This document shows positions 22,134 through 34,859 of a stretch of DNA of 64,000 bases, piece after piece. Positions within the stretch are counted from its first letter, which is position 1; each line of letters begins with the position of its first letter. The translations under genes were made by a program, and so were the position numbers. Origin of the DNA: Planctomycetaceae bacterium. GTDB lineage: Bacteria > Planctomycetota > Planctomycetia > Pirellulales > Pirellulaceae. The stretch spans positions 84,244-148,243 of the forward strand of contig RECD01000102.1 in the NCBI GenBank assembly GCA_007694185.1, in the 5' to 3' direction. Below the pieces are notes generated by a model. That model saw nothing but the letters and a program-made list of their open reading frames with translations. It was not told the DNA's origin and did not search any database.

Positions 22134-23642
22134 ATGCCACGTTTCTCCCGGGCGGTACCAGTTTGTCTGATGGTTCTGGTTTTAGCTTGGTGTATCCAGT
22201 CGGGCAGCGACCGACCGGGGAGCGGAACCGTCGCGGCCCAAGAACTTGCCGTCGACCAGGGGCCTGACGCATCGGCAGCAGACGCTGCTTCCGCGTCGTA
22301 TGACACGGAACAGGCCGACTCGGTATTGCTGGCGGAACTGAGCGAGCTCCGCACTGCGGTGGAGGAAGCCGCCTTGGCCGGGCATAACGCCTGGATGTTG
22401 ACCTGCTGCGCGCTGGTTCTGTTCATGACCGCGCCGGGGCTAGCGATGTTCTACGGCGGATTGGTGCGGAAGAAAAACGTACTGAGCGTCCTGATGCAGT
22501 GCATCTTTCTGATGGGAATGATGACGGTGATTTGGGCCCTGTATGGCTACTCGCTTGCCTTCGGCGGCGACGGTGGCTGGATCGGCAATGGCGACTACCT
22601 CTTCATGCAGAATGTTCAGCGAGGCTGGGACGACGCGGCCGGGGCGTCTTACACGCCGATGGCTGACGGCATCCCGCGGCTGACTCACATGCTCTTTCAG
22701 GGGATGTTTTTTATCATCACCCCGGCGCTGATTTGCGGGGCCTTTGCCGAACGGATGAAGTTCAGCTCCATGGTCGTGTTTTCGATCCTCTGGGGGACGT
22801 TGATCTACTGTCCGCTTTGTCACTGGGTGTGGGCCGGAGGGCCGCTGGCTTACGGCGAGGAGGGGCTGCTGGGCGGTGCGCTCGATTTCGCGGGAGGCAC
22901 TGTCGTTCACATCAGCAGCGGGGTTTCGGCCCTCGTCGCAGCGATGCTCATCGGGCCTCGTATGGGCTTTCCGACCGAAACCCATCAGCCGCATAACCTG
23001 ACTTACACGGCGCTCGGGGCGGCGATGCTGTGGTTCGGCTGGTTCGGTTTCAATGCCGGCAGCGAATTGCTGTCGGATGGGGCAACCAGTAGCGCTTTCG
23101 CCGCCACCCACTTCGCCGCCGCAGCGGGCGCCGTGGCTTGGGCGGTGACCGAGTGGTTGCTCAACGGCAAGCCGACGGTGTTGGGCGCCAGCAGTGGTGC
23201 CGTTTCAGGGCTCGTTTGCATCACGCCGGCAGCCGGGTTCGTTCAGCCGATGCCGGCGCTGTTGATGGGGGCGTCGGCTGGCGTGCTGTGCTACTTTGCC
23301 TGCTCGTCTCTCAAACGCCGCATTAGCTACGATGACGCGTTGGACGCTTTCGGTGTTCACGGAGTCGGTGGCACGTTGGGGGCGGTGTTGACCGGCATTT
23401 TTGCGACCCGCGCCTGTTCGGATATTGCTGAAGGGCAGCCGTTGGGGCTGATCGAGGGCAACACGCAAACGATTGTCGGTCAGGTCGTGGCCGTCCTGGT
23501 CACTTACCTGTTTGCCGGACTGGGCAGTTTCATCCTGCTCAAAGCGATCGACGCTGTGATGGGCCTGCGGGTTCGTGGCGAAATCGAGCAACGCGGCTTG
23601 GATATCGCCGAACATGGGGAAGAGGGTTACACCCTGATCTGA
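22134..23642 (+). CDS. amt: Ammonium transporter (Amt/Rh family) with N-terminal signal/extension
   Basis: GLAMFYGGLVRKKNVLSVLMQC; GALDFAGGTVVHISSGVSALVAAMLIGPR; AFGVHGVGGTLGAVLTGIFA; C-terminus GLDIAEHGEEGY. Confidence 0.96.
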   Translation: MPRFSRAVPVCLMVLVLAWCIQSGSDRPGSGTVAAQELAVDQGPDASAADAASASYDTEQADSVLLAELSELRTAVEEAALAGHNAWMLTCCALVLFMTAPGLAMFYGGLVRKKNVLSVLMQCIFLMGMMTVIWALYGYSLAFGGDGGWIGNGDYLFMQNVQRGWDDAAGASYTPMADGIPRLTHMLFQGMFFIITPALICGAFAERMKFSSMVVFSILWGTLIYCPLCHWVWAGGPLAYGEEGLLGGALDFAGGTVVHISSGVSALVAAMLIGPRMGFPTETHQPHNLTYTALGAAMLWFGWFGFNAGSELLSDGATSSAFAATHFAAAAGAVAWAVTEWLLNGKPTVLGASSGAVSGLVCITPAAGFVQPMPALLMGASAGVLCYFACSSLKRRISYDDALDAFGVHGVGGTLGAVLTGIFATRACSDIAEGQPLGLIEGNTQTIVGQVVAVLVTYLFAGLGSFILLKAIDAVMGLRVRGEIEQRGLDIAEHGEEGYTLI

Positions 23643-23774
23643 AACGCCGCCTGTCATTTCTGCTGACCGCTCACGGCGCGTCCAGCGAGATCACGAGCAC
23701 GCCGGTTCGCTGCTTGAGGCATGCCCCCGCGGTCGAATGAGATGCGTTTTGATCGCGGGCGCGGGCATCGGCAC

Positions 23775-24191
23775 TCAGCGTGGTTTGCCCGGTTGTATCA
23801 GCGGAATGCGGTCGTCTTCCGGGACCAGTTGGCGGTTGGATCGCTCGGGATCGTGTTGGGTCCAGGTCTCGCGGAACGCGGGGGCATGGATCTGCCTCAA
23901 GAGGCCGTCGTCATGCCAGAGGCATTCGTAGCCTGGAGGATTCCAACGCCGCTGAGGCAAAACCGCCTCGTCTTTGACCAACCGCCAGGCGCGGACGATG
24001 TAACGCCGGTGTTGGGGTGACCAGTCGTAAAACAGGATCTGGCGGAATACCTCCCGCCCTTCCTTGTCAACGAAGTGATTCAGTTCGATCAGGTCGACCC
24101 GTTGGCGAGCGACGGTTCGGCATTCGCCAGCCAGATCCCCCGGGACCATTCCGGCCCAGGCCACGAGCAACCACGGAGTCCAAAATCCCAC
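23775..24191 (-). CDS. Small hypothetical secreted protein
   Basis: 138 aa with hydrophobic N-terminus (MGFWTPWLLVAWAGMVPGDLAG) and non-repetitive composition; no family recognised. Confidence 0.55.
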   Translation of the reverse strand: MGFWTPWLLVAWAGMVPGDLAGECRTVARQRVDLIELNHFVDKEGREVFRQILFYDWSPQHRRYIVRAWRLVKDEAVLPQRRWNPPGYECLWHDDGLLRQIHAPAFRETWTQHDPERSNRQLVPEDDRIPLIQPGKPR

Positions 24192-24485
24192 GACGCTTCT
24201 CCCCGTTCATCCTTGACCGGTAGGTCGAAGCGCGATGCCCGACCAAAGCATCTGTGTGGTTAGTCGATTCTGGCCACCCGTTTCAAGGCCAACCACCCCG
24301 CAAGCGGCCTCAAAGTTAATTTGGGATGGCCGGAATGCTGCCACGTGCGGCTGGCGGGAACCGCCGGCATCCGTCGCCAGTGCATCGTCTTGGTAGGAGC
24401 AGTCGGTCGTGCGAGTGAACGGTTGAACCCGAGGATTCGTGAGAAAAGTGGGGGCAGCGGTTGCGACGGATCGGCGCGGCCGGGG

Positions 24486-24881
24486 TCAGGAAGCCGGCTC
24501 AACGAGTGGCTGGAAATCACCGGGCAACCCGTCGGCGAGCTTCAATAACTCATCCAGCTTTTGCTTCAGATCGGACGTCGGACCGCCCGCCCGTTCGCAG
24601 GCCTCGACCAATTGCTCGGACGCGGTGTGAATCTGAGCATATATCCCCTCGTAACTTCCCGTCGGTTTGCCAGGCTTCGGGGCAGTGGCGGAAGCGACGT
24701 TGGCGATGTGATCCTGTGGTTCCTTCGATTTCCTCGCGTCCGCAACGGCATTCACGATCAATTCCTTGACGTTTCTCGCCAGGGCTTCGGCGTCTTGCGA
24801 ATTGTCGGTGTAGGGAACCGAACTGCCACCACAGCCGAGCAAACTCACGGTCAACAAGCACGCGATAACCGCACGAATCAT
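24486..24881 (-). CDS. Small hypothetical lipoprotein
   Basis: MIRAVIACLLTVSLLGCGGSS lipobox; located just downstream of a DUF1559 gene on the same strand. Confidence 0.75.
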   Translation of the reverse strand: MIRAVIACLLTVSLLGCGGSSVPYTDNSQDAEALARNVKELIVNAVADARKSKEPQDHIANVASATAPKPGKPTGSYEGIYAQIHTASEQLVEACERAGGPTSDLKQKLDELLKLADGLPGDFQPLVEPAS

Positions 24882-24928
24882 GGGATACTCTGGAACGAGG
24901 GAGGGATGCGGGCCGTGGGAACCGGCGA

Positions 24929-25996
24929 TCAGTTCAAGTCGACCGAGTTGCCGTCAGCCATCGCCAACAAATTCAACCAGTTCTGCAGGGTGATCGATTC
25001 CGAAATGAATCGCACCGAACCGTCGGCCAAGCAGATTTGAACACCGCCGGGATGGCGACTGCGAGAGGTCTGGAACCCACGAGATCCGCCGCCGACGCAC
25101 CGCAGGTTCCGGTCGGGATCTCCAGCGTAGCCGCAGATGCCGGGGCGGTCCATCATCAGATCGTCGAGGGCATTTCCGTTAGGGGGGAGCAGGATCCGGG
25201 GGCTGGCGGCTGCCGGTTGCCCCCCGTTGATGTACATGCCGGTCGCGTACATCCATGCCCCGCGCCCGTCATTTTGGACGTCGGCAGCGATGATCTCGGC
25301 GACCAGAACGGTGTTGGAAAGGCCGTCTCGGATCTCGGCAAACGTTGCGGCAAAGGGACCTTGGGGCAAACCGGCACCTTCGAAGTGAAACGGGCCGCGT
25401 TCACGACGAATGCGATAGTCCGTGGTCGAAAAAGCATTTCCGGCGCCACAGTTGATGCCGTAATTTCCGCGAGCCAATCCGCCCCGTGTGCCGTCGGGCA
25501 ACACCCAGGCACTGGTCGGGCTGAACAACTCCTTTCGACCACCATCGCTGGGGCAGCGATAGGTCTCGATTTCGCGTCCTCCGAGCAACAGGTTGCCAGG
25601 GTTGTGTCGGAAGCCTTGGTTGCCGCCCAAATGCCTGAAGTCGTAACGATCGTAAATCGCGTTCTGTTCCAAATAGGGCAAAATACCGACAGCCCAACTT
25701 TGGGAATGGCTGGTACTGCTCGCGTTGACGACCACGTCCCGAGCGTTGTAGCCCGGAATCGGCAGGATGTTGAAAGTGTCGTTGTAGTTATGCATCGCCA
25801 ACCCGATCTGCTTCAGGTTGTTGCCGCAACTCATCCGCCGAGCCGCCTCACGAGCCGCTTGCACGGCAGGCAGCAACAAGCCGACCATCACGCCGATGAT
25901 GGCGATCACAACGAGCAGTTCGACCAACGTGAATGCGCCCCGCCGCGCCCTGGCGGAAGCGGTGAACTGGCGGTCGAGTGAGTAGGTGAATCGCAT
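24929..25996 (-). CDS. DUF1559 protein with N-terminal type IV pilin-like prepilin motif
   Basis: GAFTLVELLVVIAIIGVMVGLLLPAVQAAREAARRMSCGNNLKQIGLAMHNY; ICLADGSVRFISESI near C-terminus. ORF track extends to 26092; MRFTYSLDRQ start at 25996 preferred. Confidence 0.93.
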   Translation of the reverse strand: MRFTYSLDRQFTASARARRGAFTLVELLVVIAIIGVMVGLLLPAVQAAREAARRMSCGNNLKQIGLAMHNYNDTFNILPIPGYNARDVVVNASSTSHSQSWAVGILPYLEQNAIYDRYDFRHLGGNQGFRHNPGNLLLGGREIETYRCPSDGGRKELFSPTSAWVLPDGTRGGLARGNYGINCGAGNAFSTTDYRIRRERGPFHFEGAGLPQGPFAATFAEIRDGLSNTVLVAEIIAADVQNDGRGAWMYATGMYINGGQPAAASPRILLPPNGNALDDLMMDRPGICGYAGDPDRNLRCVGGGSRGFQTSRSRHPGGVQICLADGSVRFISESITLQNWLNLLAMADGNSVDLN

Positions 25997-26278
25997 GACA
26001 GAACCGTTGCAGAAGGAATAGAAAATCAAAACGAACTGATCAGGCTCCGCAGAGGGGGGAGCAAATGAATGACGAAGTCGACGAGGTCTCAACGAATGAG
26101 CTGTTCCTTCCCGTCAGGTAAATGCCCGATAGCAACCAATCACCAATGCCAACGTGTTCGAATGCGAGTTGGCAACGAGGGTCGCTGATGCTTTGTCAAA
26201 AAAACACGAAAACTTAACACCACAGTTTACCCGCGATCGTTTCGGTTGCCTACCCTCCCCGGACCTGCGCGTGCGTGA

Positions 26279-26515
26279 TCAGTCGAGACTAGCGGTTTCC
26301 CCGTCTTGCATCGACAAGGAAAAGAGCCACATCTGCTTCTGGATCGATTCGCTGACGAATCTGACGGAGCCGTAGCAGGGCGAGTTGGACACCTCCCGGG
26401 TGGCGAATCCGCGAAGTCTGGAAGCCACGGTTGCCACCGGCAACGCACCGCAAGTGCCGGTCTGGGGCGCCGGTGTACCCGCAGTTGCCGGGTCGATCCG
26501 GTTGCGGTCTGTGCG
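26279..26515 (-). pseudogene. Truncated, frameshifted 3' remnant of a DUF1559 gene
   Basis: Minus-strand frames read DRPGNCGYTGAPDRHLRCVAGGNRGFQTSRIRHPGGVQLAL then, in another frame, GSVRFVSESIQKQMWLFSLSMQDGETASLD*; aligns to the C-terminus of the intact 24929-25996 gene (DRPGICGYAGDPDRNLRCVGGGSRGFQTSRSRHPGGVQICLADGSVRFISESI...). In-frame stop upstream, no N-terminal part. Confidence 0.85.
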
Positions 26516-26605
26516 ACAGGTCCCGCTCGGACTGGATCGTCTTGGACTATACTGTGGGTCAGCTTGGTTTTCTGAAACCGCCACCCGATTGGAATCGCGC
26601 TTTCG

Positions 26606-27406
26606 ATGTCTGTCGCTCTGTTCGTCCCCTGTTACATCGATCAGTTCTATCCTGACGTTGCGGTCGCGACGCTCGAACTGCTCGAGCGTCAGGGGCTCGA
26701 AGTCGTCTTTCCGAAGGAGCAGACCTGCTGCGGCCAACCGATGGCCAATACCGGCTGTGCCGCTCAGGCCGAACCGGTCGCCCGCCGATTTGTCGAGCTC
26801 TTTTCGGAATTCGACCAAATCGTCTGCCCGTCCGGTTCCTGTGCCGCCATGGTTCGTCACCACTACGCCGAGTACTTTTCGCCGGATGATCAGCGATTTC
26901 GGAAGGTTCGCGAATCGACCTTTGAGCTTTGCGAATTCCTGACGGATGTGGTCGGGGTACAGTCCCTCGGGACCCGTTTTCCGCACAGGGTCAGCGTTCA
27001 TCCGAGTTGTCACGGTCTACGGGAGTTGCGGCTGGCCCCGAGCAGCGAAACCCGGTTTGCCGGCGGCCGCGACAAGCTGCGAGAGTTGCTCGCGTTGGTC
27101 GAGGGGGTGACCTGGGCCGAGCCGCAGCGGAGCGATGAGTGCTGTGGATTCGGCGGTACCTTTGCGGTCAATGAGGCGGACGTGTCGGTGGCGATGGGTC
27201 GCGATCGGATCGCCGACCACCTCGCGGCCGGCAGCGAGGTGATCGTGGCGGGTGACATGTCGTGTCTGATGCATCTGAATGGCTTGATCCGGCGGGCCGG
27301 GCAACCGCTCGGCGTGATGCATATCGCTCAAGTGTTGATGGGACGACCGCTTTCCGGAGCGATCAGACCGTCGGTAGCGGTTCCGGGGTTGGCTGTGGGT
27401 GAGTGA
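26606..27406 (+). CDS. lutA: (Fe-S)-binding protein LutA-like, cysteine-rich (CCG) domains
   Basis: VALFVPCYIDQFYPDVAVATLELLERQG; EQTCCGQPMANTG; HPSCHGLRELRL; RSDECCGFGGTFAV. Confidence 0.93.
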   Translation: MSVALFVPCYIDQFYPDVAVATLELLERQGLEVVFPKEQTCCGQPMANTGCAAQAEPVARRFVELFSEFDQIVCPSGSCAAMVRHHYAEYFSPDDQRFRKVRESTFELCEFLTDVVGVQSLGTRFPHRVSVHPSCHGLRELRLAPSSETRFAGGRDKLRELLALVEGVTWAEPQRSDECCGFGGTFAVNEADVSVAMGRDRIADHLAAGSEVIVAGDMSCLMHLNGLIRRAGQPLGVMHIAQVLMGRPLSGAIRPSVAVPGLAVGE

Positions 27407-27475
27407 CGACCTGGCAGTCGTTGCTGTTGCCCAGTCAAATCCAATTTATCCTTACGTCAGACGAATTTCCGGACC

Positions 27476-28930
27476 ATGACAACCACCTCGCAGTTGCCGA
27501 TCCTCCTTTCCGGTTCGGGAAAACTGGGCCATGCCGACGCGGACGACCAGCGGCCGCATCGGGATCACCCGACGATGGCACGCGATTTCGTGGCGAATGT
27601 CCAGCGGACTCATTGGCACGATGGGGCCTTGTGGTTCGTCCGGAACAAGCGGGACGCACAGGCATCGTCGATTCCCGAATGGGAGTACTTGCGGGAGCAA
27701 GCATCGGCGATCAAGCAGGAAGCGATCGCAAAGCTGGCGGATTTTTTGGAGCAGTTCGAGGCCAATGCGACCCGCTTGGGGGCTGTCGTACACTGGGCCG
27801 CGGATGCGGAGCAGCACAATGAAATCGTGCATGAGATCCTCCGGCAACGAGGGATCGGCAAGCTTGTCAAAAGCAAATCGATGCTGACTGAAGAATGCCA
27901 CCTCAACGGCTACCTCGAGCGTCGCGGGATCGAAGTCGTCGATACCGACTTGGGGGAACGGATCGTGCAGCTTCGCCAAGAGACGCCCAGCCACATTGTC
28001 CTCCCCGCGATTCACCTCAAGAAGGAAGAGGTCGGCGAAACGTTTCACACCCATTTGGGGACCGATGCCGGGGCGAGCGACCCGCAGTACCTGACCGAAG
28101 CGGCCCGCGGCCACCTGAGGGGCAAGTTTCTTGCTGGGGAGGCCGGTTTGACGGGAGTCAATTTCGCGATCGCGCAGACCGGCGGGATCGTCGTCTGCAC
28201 CAACGAGGGGAATGCCGACCTGGGGGCGGTGTTGCCTCCGGTGCACATCGCCAGCATGGGGCTGGAAAAGATCATTCCGCGGTTGGAGGACTTGGCCGTC
28301 TTCACTCGGTTGTTAGCCCGCTCGGCAACCGGGCAACCGATCACCACCTACACGTCCCATTTTCATGGTCCTCGCGACGCCGCCAGTGAGTTGCACATCG
28401 TGATCGTTGACAACGGTCGGTCGACGATCCGGGAAAGCGACACGTTTCGTGCGGCATTGGGCTGCATTCGCTGTGGGGCCTGCATGAATACCTGCCCGGT
28501 GTTCCGCCGTAGCGGTGGGCATAGCTATGGCGCGACCGTCCCCGGGCCGATCGGTTCGGTGCTGAATCCCGCCAGCGATGACGCGCGGCACAAAAGTTTG
28601 CCCTATGCCTGTAGCCTGTGCGGTTCCTGCACCGACGTTTGTCCGGTCAAGATCCCGCTGCATCACCAGTTGTTGGCGTGGCGGAAGGAGTTTGGGAAAC
28701 GGGGGCTGCTGTCGGTCGGCAAGACGCTGCCGATGAGGGCGGCCTCCTTCGTTTTTCGTCATCCCGCGCTCTACCGCCTTGGTGGGCGTCTGGCCCGGAT
28801 CGCGATGCGGACGCTGCCCCGAGTCTTCTTTGTCAATCGGCTGAATACCTGGAGCCGAGATCGGGAGTTGCCAACGGCGCCGGCAGATAGCTTTTCGCAG
28901 TGGTATGCCAAGAACCGAGGGCCCAAGTGA
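27476..28930 (+). CDS. lutB: LutB-like iron-sulfur protein
   Basis: SMLTEECHLNGYLERRGIEVVDTDLGERIVQL; AIAQTGGIVVCTNEGNADL; IRCGACMNTCPVFRRSGGHSYG; CSLCGSCTDVCPVKIPLHHQLLAWR. Confidence 0.94.
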   Translation: MTTTSQLPILLSGSGKLGHADADDQRPHRDHPTMARDFVANVQRTHWHDGALWFVRNKRDAQASSIPEWEYLREQASAIKQEAIAKLADFLEQFEANATRLGAVVHWAADAEQHNEIVHEILRQRGIGKLVKSKSMLTEECHLNGYLERRGIEVVDTDLGERIVQLRQETPSHIVLPAIHLKKEEVGETFHTHLGTDAGASDPQYLTEAARGHLRGKFLAGEAGLTGVNFAIAQTGGIVVCTNEGNADLGAVLPPVHIASMGLEKIIPRLEDLAVFTRLLARSATGQPITTYTSHFHGPRDAASELHIVIVDNGRSTIRESDTFRAALGCIRCGACMNTCPVFRRSGGHSYGATVPGPIGSVLNPASDDARHKSLPYACSLCGSCTDVCPVKIPLHHQLLAWRKEFGKRGLLSVGKTLPMRAASFVFRHPALYRLGGRLARIAMRTLPRVFFVNRLNTWSRDRELPTAPADSFSQWYAKNRGPK

Positions 28931-29642
28931 TGGTTGCGATCGCGAACAGCCGGCAGGCCATTTTGGACCGCTTGAAGTCGATCCCGATCGAGCAGCCCCC
29001 TGCCCCGGTGGTCGATCCGCAGCGGTTGGTGCGTTACGACGACCCGCTCGCGAAGTTCACCGAGGTGTTGAGCTTTGTCGGCGGTCAGGTTCACGTCGTC
29101 GAGCGACCTCAACAGGTGTCGGAAATTCTCGGGCAATTCCCGGCGTTTCGCGATGCCCAGCAGGTCGCCTCGTCGGCCCCCGAGATCCTGACCGGCAATA
29201 TCGATCTGAATAAAGTGGCTGATCCCCATCTGCTGGCCTATCTCGATTGGGCGATCATTCCGGGGCGTTTTGCGGTCGCCGAGAACGGGGCGATCTGGGT
29301 CCGCCCCACCGGCCCGATCGAACGGGCGATGTTGTTCTTGACCCAGCACTTGGTGATCGTCGTTCCCAAGACCGAGCTGATCGAACACATGCACGAAGCC
29401 TATCGCCGGTTGGGGCAGGATGGCGTTGGGACATCGGGGCCCGAGTTCGGGATCTTCATATCCGGACCCAGCAAAACGGCGGACATCGAGCAATCGCTCG
29501 TGATCGGCGCGCACGGCTGCCGTACGCTCCAAGTTTTCCTGATCGACGACTCGAGCGGCCCCGCAGTCGCGACGGACGGCGGTGACGGGCTGGCCGGCAC
29601 AACGCCGGACCGCCCTGTCGCCGGCGATTCAGCCGGGCGGAT

Positions 29643-29646
<4 letters not shown>
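28930..29646 (+). CDS. lutC: LutC-like protein (LUD domain)
   Basis: TGA/ATG overlap with lut[49 protein letters not shown]. Confidence 0.9.
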
Positions 29647-32312
<2,666 letters not shown>

Positions 32313-32457
32313 CGGATGCTCCTTCGAGGATGAGATGAGAGGTGCGTGCCGCTCGGCCGGTCGCCTCAATACTTGGGCCGGAGTTGGCGTCAATGGGGAC
32401 CGGGGCCAAGTGGGGGCGGCGGGGGTGTGCTTGGGAAGTGGGGGGAGTCCAAACGAA

Positions 32458-32481
32458 AAGCGGCGATCAGGACCGCCGCTT
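32458..32481 (-). terminator. Putative intrinsic terminator for dnaK
   Basis: Perfect 8-bp stem AAGCGGCG/CGCCGCTT with 8-nt loop, followed on the minus strand by TTTTCGTTT. Confidence 0.65.
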
Positions 32482-32494
32482 CATCGGTTTTCCC

Positions 32495-32522
32495 TCGCCG
32501 CGGTCACGGTCGGCCGCGGCGA
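32495..32522 (-). terminator. Second hairpin immediately downstream of dnaK (tandem with the terminator)
   Basis: Perfect 9-bp inverted repeat TCGCCGCGG (32495-32503)/CCGCGGCGA (32514-32522). Confidence 0.5.
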
Positions 32523-32551
32523 AAGGGATCAGCTATCTGCAGGAAGGGGGT

Positions 32552-34474
32552 TCAGTCCTTCACCTCGAATTCGGCATCGATCGCGTCGTCATCGGGGGTG
32601 GCCGATCCGTCCGGCTTAGCTTGAGAGCCGTCTCCGCCGGCGTTCGACTTTTCGTAGAGTACCTTGCTGAAGGCCTGCGAAGCCGCATTCAGCTCTTCGG
32701 TCGCCTGTTTGATCGCCGAGGCATCGCTTCCGGCGGCTGCCGTCTTCACCTTTTCGATCGACTTGTTCATCGGTTCCTTATCGGAATCCGACAACTTGTC
32801 GGCGTTTTCCGTCATCAGCTTTTCGCACTGATAAGTCATTTGGCTCGCCTTGTTGCGGGCTTCCGCCAATTCGAATTGTCGGCGATCTTCGTCCGCGTTG
32901 GCCTCGGCGTCCTTCCTCATCTGTTCGATTTCGGAATTGTCCAGGCCAGCGGCTTCCTTGATTTCCACCTTCGCTTCTTTGCCGGTACCCAACTCCTTCG
33001 CAGACACGCTCAGGATGCCGTTCTGGTCGATGTCGAACTTGACTTCGATCTGCGGCATGCCTCGCGGTTGGGGCGGGATGCCCTCCAGATTGAATTCGCC
33101 CAGCAATCGGTTGGCGGCGGCCATTTTCCGTTCACCTTGGAACACCCGCACCGTCACGGCGGTTTGGCCATCGGCGGCCGTGCTGAAGACGTTTTTCTTC
33201 TCGACCGGAACCGTCGTGTTCCGTTCGACCAACGCGGTCATCACGCCCCCTTCAGTCTCGATGCCGAGCGTCAGCGGGGTCACGTCCAGCAGCAGCACGT
33301 CCGTCCGGTCGCCGGCCAGAACGCTGGCTTGGATGGCGGCGCCCACAGCGACCACCTCGTCCGGGTTGACGCCTTGGTGAGGCTCTTTGCCGAATACCTG
33401 CTTGACGAGTTCACGTACCTTAGGGACCCGCGTGCTGCCGCCGACCAAGACGACTTCGTCGATGTCGGACGGCTTCATGCCGGCGTCTTCCAAAGCCTGG
33501 AGCAGCGGTTTCTTGCAACGCAGTACCAAATCGTCGATCAGTTCCTCGAACTTAGCGCGGGTGATCTTTTGCGTCAGGTGCTTCGGCCCCGAAGCGTCCA
33601 TCGTGATGAACGGCAAGTTGATGTCGGTTTCGGGCAACGAGCTGAGTTCCTTCTTCGCCTTTTCGCAAGCTTCTTGCAGGCGTTGCAGCGCCATCGGGTC
33701 GTTACGGAGGTCGATCGCCGTGTCCTTCTTGAACTGATCGGCAACGTGGTGGATCAACGCTTCGTCGAAGTCGTCACCGCCGAGGTGCGTGTCGCCCGAG
33801 GTGCTGATCACTTGGAAGACTCGGCTGCTGCCCTCCTCGTCTCCGCTGTCGGCGACTTCCAGGACGCTGACGTCGAACGTGCCGCCCCCGAGGTCGAAGA
33901 CGATGATCTTCTCGTCTTTCTTCTTGTCGAGCCCGTATGCCAACGCCGCCGCGGTCGGTTCGTTGATGATTCGCATCACTTCCAGGCCCGCGATCTGCCC
34001 GGCGTCCTTGGTCGCCTGCCGCTGGCTGTCATTGAAGTAAGCCGGAACCGTAATCACCGCCTTGTTGACCTTGTGCCCCAGGTAGCTCTCGGCAGATTCC
34101 TTCAGCTTCCGAAGCACCTTTGCCGAGATTTCCTGAGGCGTGTATTCCTTGTCGCCGACCTTGATCTTCACATATTCGTTCGCCCCTCCGGTAACGCCGT
34201 AGGGGACCATCTTTTCTTCGCTTTGCACCTCGCTGTGCCGCCGGCCCATGAACCGCTTGGCGGAGTAAACCGTCCGTTTCGGGTTGGTGACCGCCTGCCG
34301 ACGGGCCGGTTCGCCGACGATCGTTTCTTCCTTGTCGTTGAAGGCGACGACGCTGGGGGTGATCCGGTTCCCTTCCGCATTCGGGATCACCTTGGGCTCG
34401 CTCCCCTCCATGATCGCGACAACGCTGTTGGTGGTACCGAGGTCGATGCCGATGATTTTTTCGCCTTGAGCCAT
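32552..34474 (-). CDS. dnaK: Molecular chaperone DnaK (Hsp70)
   Basis: [83 protein letters not shown]. Confidence 0.98.
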   Translation of the reverse strand: MAQGEKIIGIDLGTTNSVVAIMEGSEPKVIPNAEGNRITPSVVAFNDKEETIVGEPARRQAVTNPKRTVYSAKRFMGRRHSEVQSEEKMVPYGVTGGANEYVKIKVGDKEYTPQEISAKVLRKLKESAESYLGHKVNKAVITVPAYFNDSQRQATKDAGQIAGLEVMRIINEPTAAALAYGLDKKKDEKIIVFDLGGGTFDVSVLEVADSGDEEGSSRVFQVISTSGDTHLGGDDFDEALIHHVADQFKKDTAIDLRNDPMALQRLQEACEKAKKELSSLPETDINLPFITMDASGPKHLTQKITRAKFEELIDDLVLRCKKPLLQALEDAGMKPSDIDEVVLVGGSTRVPKVRELVKQVFGKEPHQGVNPDEVVAVGAAIQASVLAGDRTDVLLLDVTPLTLGIETEGGVMTALVERNTTVPVEKKNVFSTAADGQTAVTVRVFQGERKMAAANRLLGEFNLEGIPPQPRGMPQIEVKFDIDQNGILSVSAKELGTGKEAKVEIKEAAGLDNSEIEQMRKDAEANADEDRRQFELAEARNKASQMTYQCEKLMTENADKLSDSDKEPMNKSIEKVKTAAAGSDASAIKQATEELNAASQAFSKVLYEKSNAGGDGSQAKPDGSATPDDDAIDAEFEVKD

Positions 34475-34584
34475 CGCTGGGGGGTGCTCCCGAAAGGTGG
34501 TTTGAGTGAACGTGGATGTTGTCGGAGGTCGGCCCGAATGTACCTTTCTTGGCCGTCTGACCTCGTTTCGCGAATCCTGACTGG

Positions 34585-34599
34585 GCAAGAACCGTGCCA
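34585..34599 (-). promoter_or_regulatory. Candidate sigma-54 (-24/-12) promoter upstream of dnaK
   Basis: Minus strand reads TGGCAC-GGTTC-TTGC, exact match to TGGCAC-N5-TTGC, about 110 nt upstream of the dnaK ATG. Confidence 0.4.
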
Positions 34600-34859
34600 G
34601 AATTGAGGGCATTTTCGGCAGTTTCGTGATAAGCTGTTATGGGGTATTGGTTTAGGTGAGTGCTGTTGAGTCGGAAACCGAGTCGTTCGCCAGCCGCAGG
34701 GGGGCGAAGTCTCGGAAGTCTGCCAGATTGCCAAGGGGGACCTTTCGCGACTCAGGCCCCTGTTGTCAGAATGACAGTCAATCGTCATTCTCTGGCGTTG
34801 TGCCGACGCTGAGTGCCCGAGGTCGGTCGTCGTACTTTGCTTGCTTCGCGAGGCTGTGA

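Noticed and set aside
26279-27013. 244-aa minus-strand ORF as a real gene
   Set aside because: Mostly antisense to lutA; its C-terminal part is the frameshifted DUF1559 remnant
32342-34606. 754-aa ORF antisense to dnaK
   Set aside because: Fully antisense to a clear dnaK; long antisense ORFs opposite dnaK are a familiar artefact of codon bias in GC-rich genomes; protein looks compositionally biased
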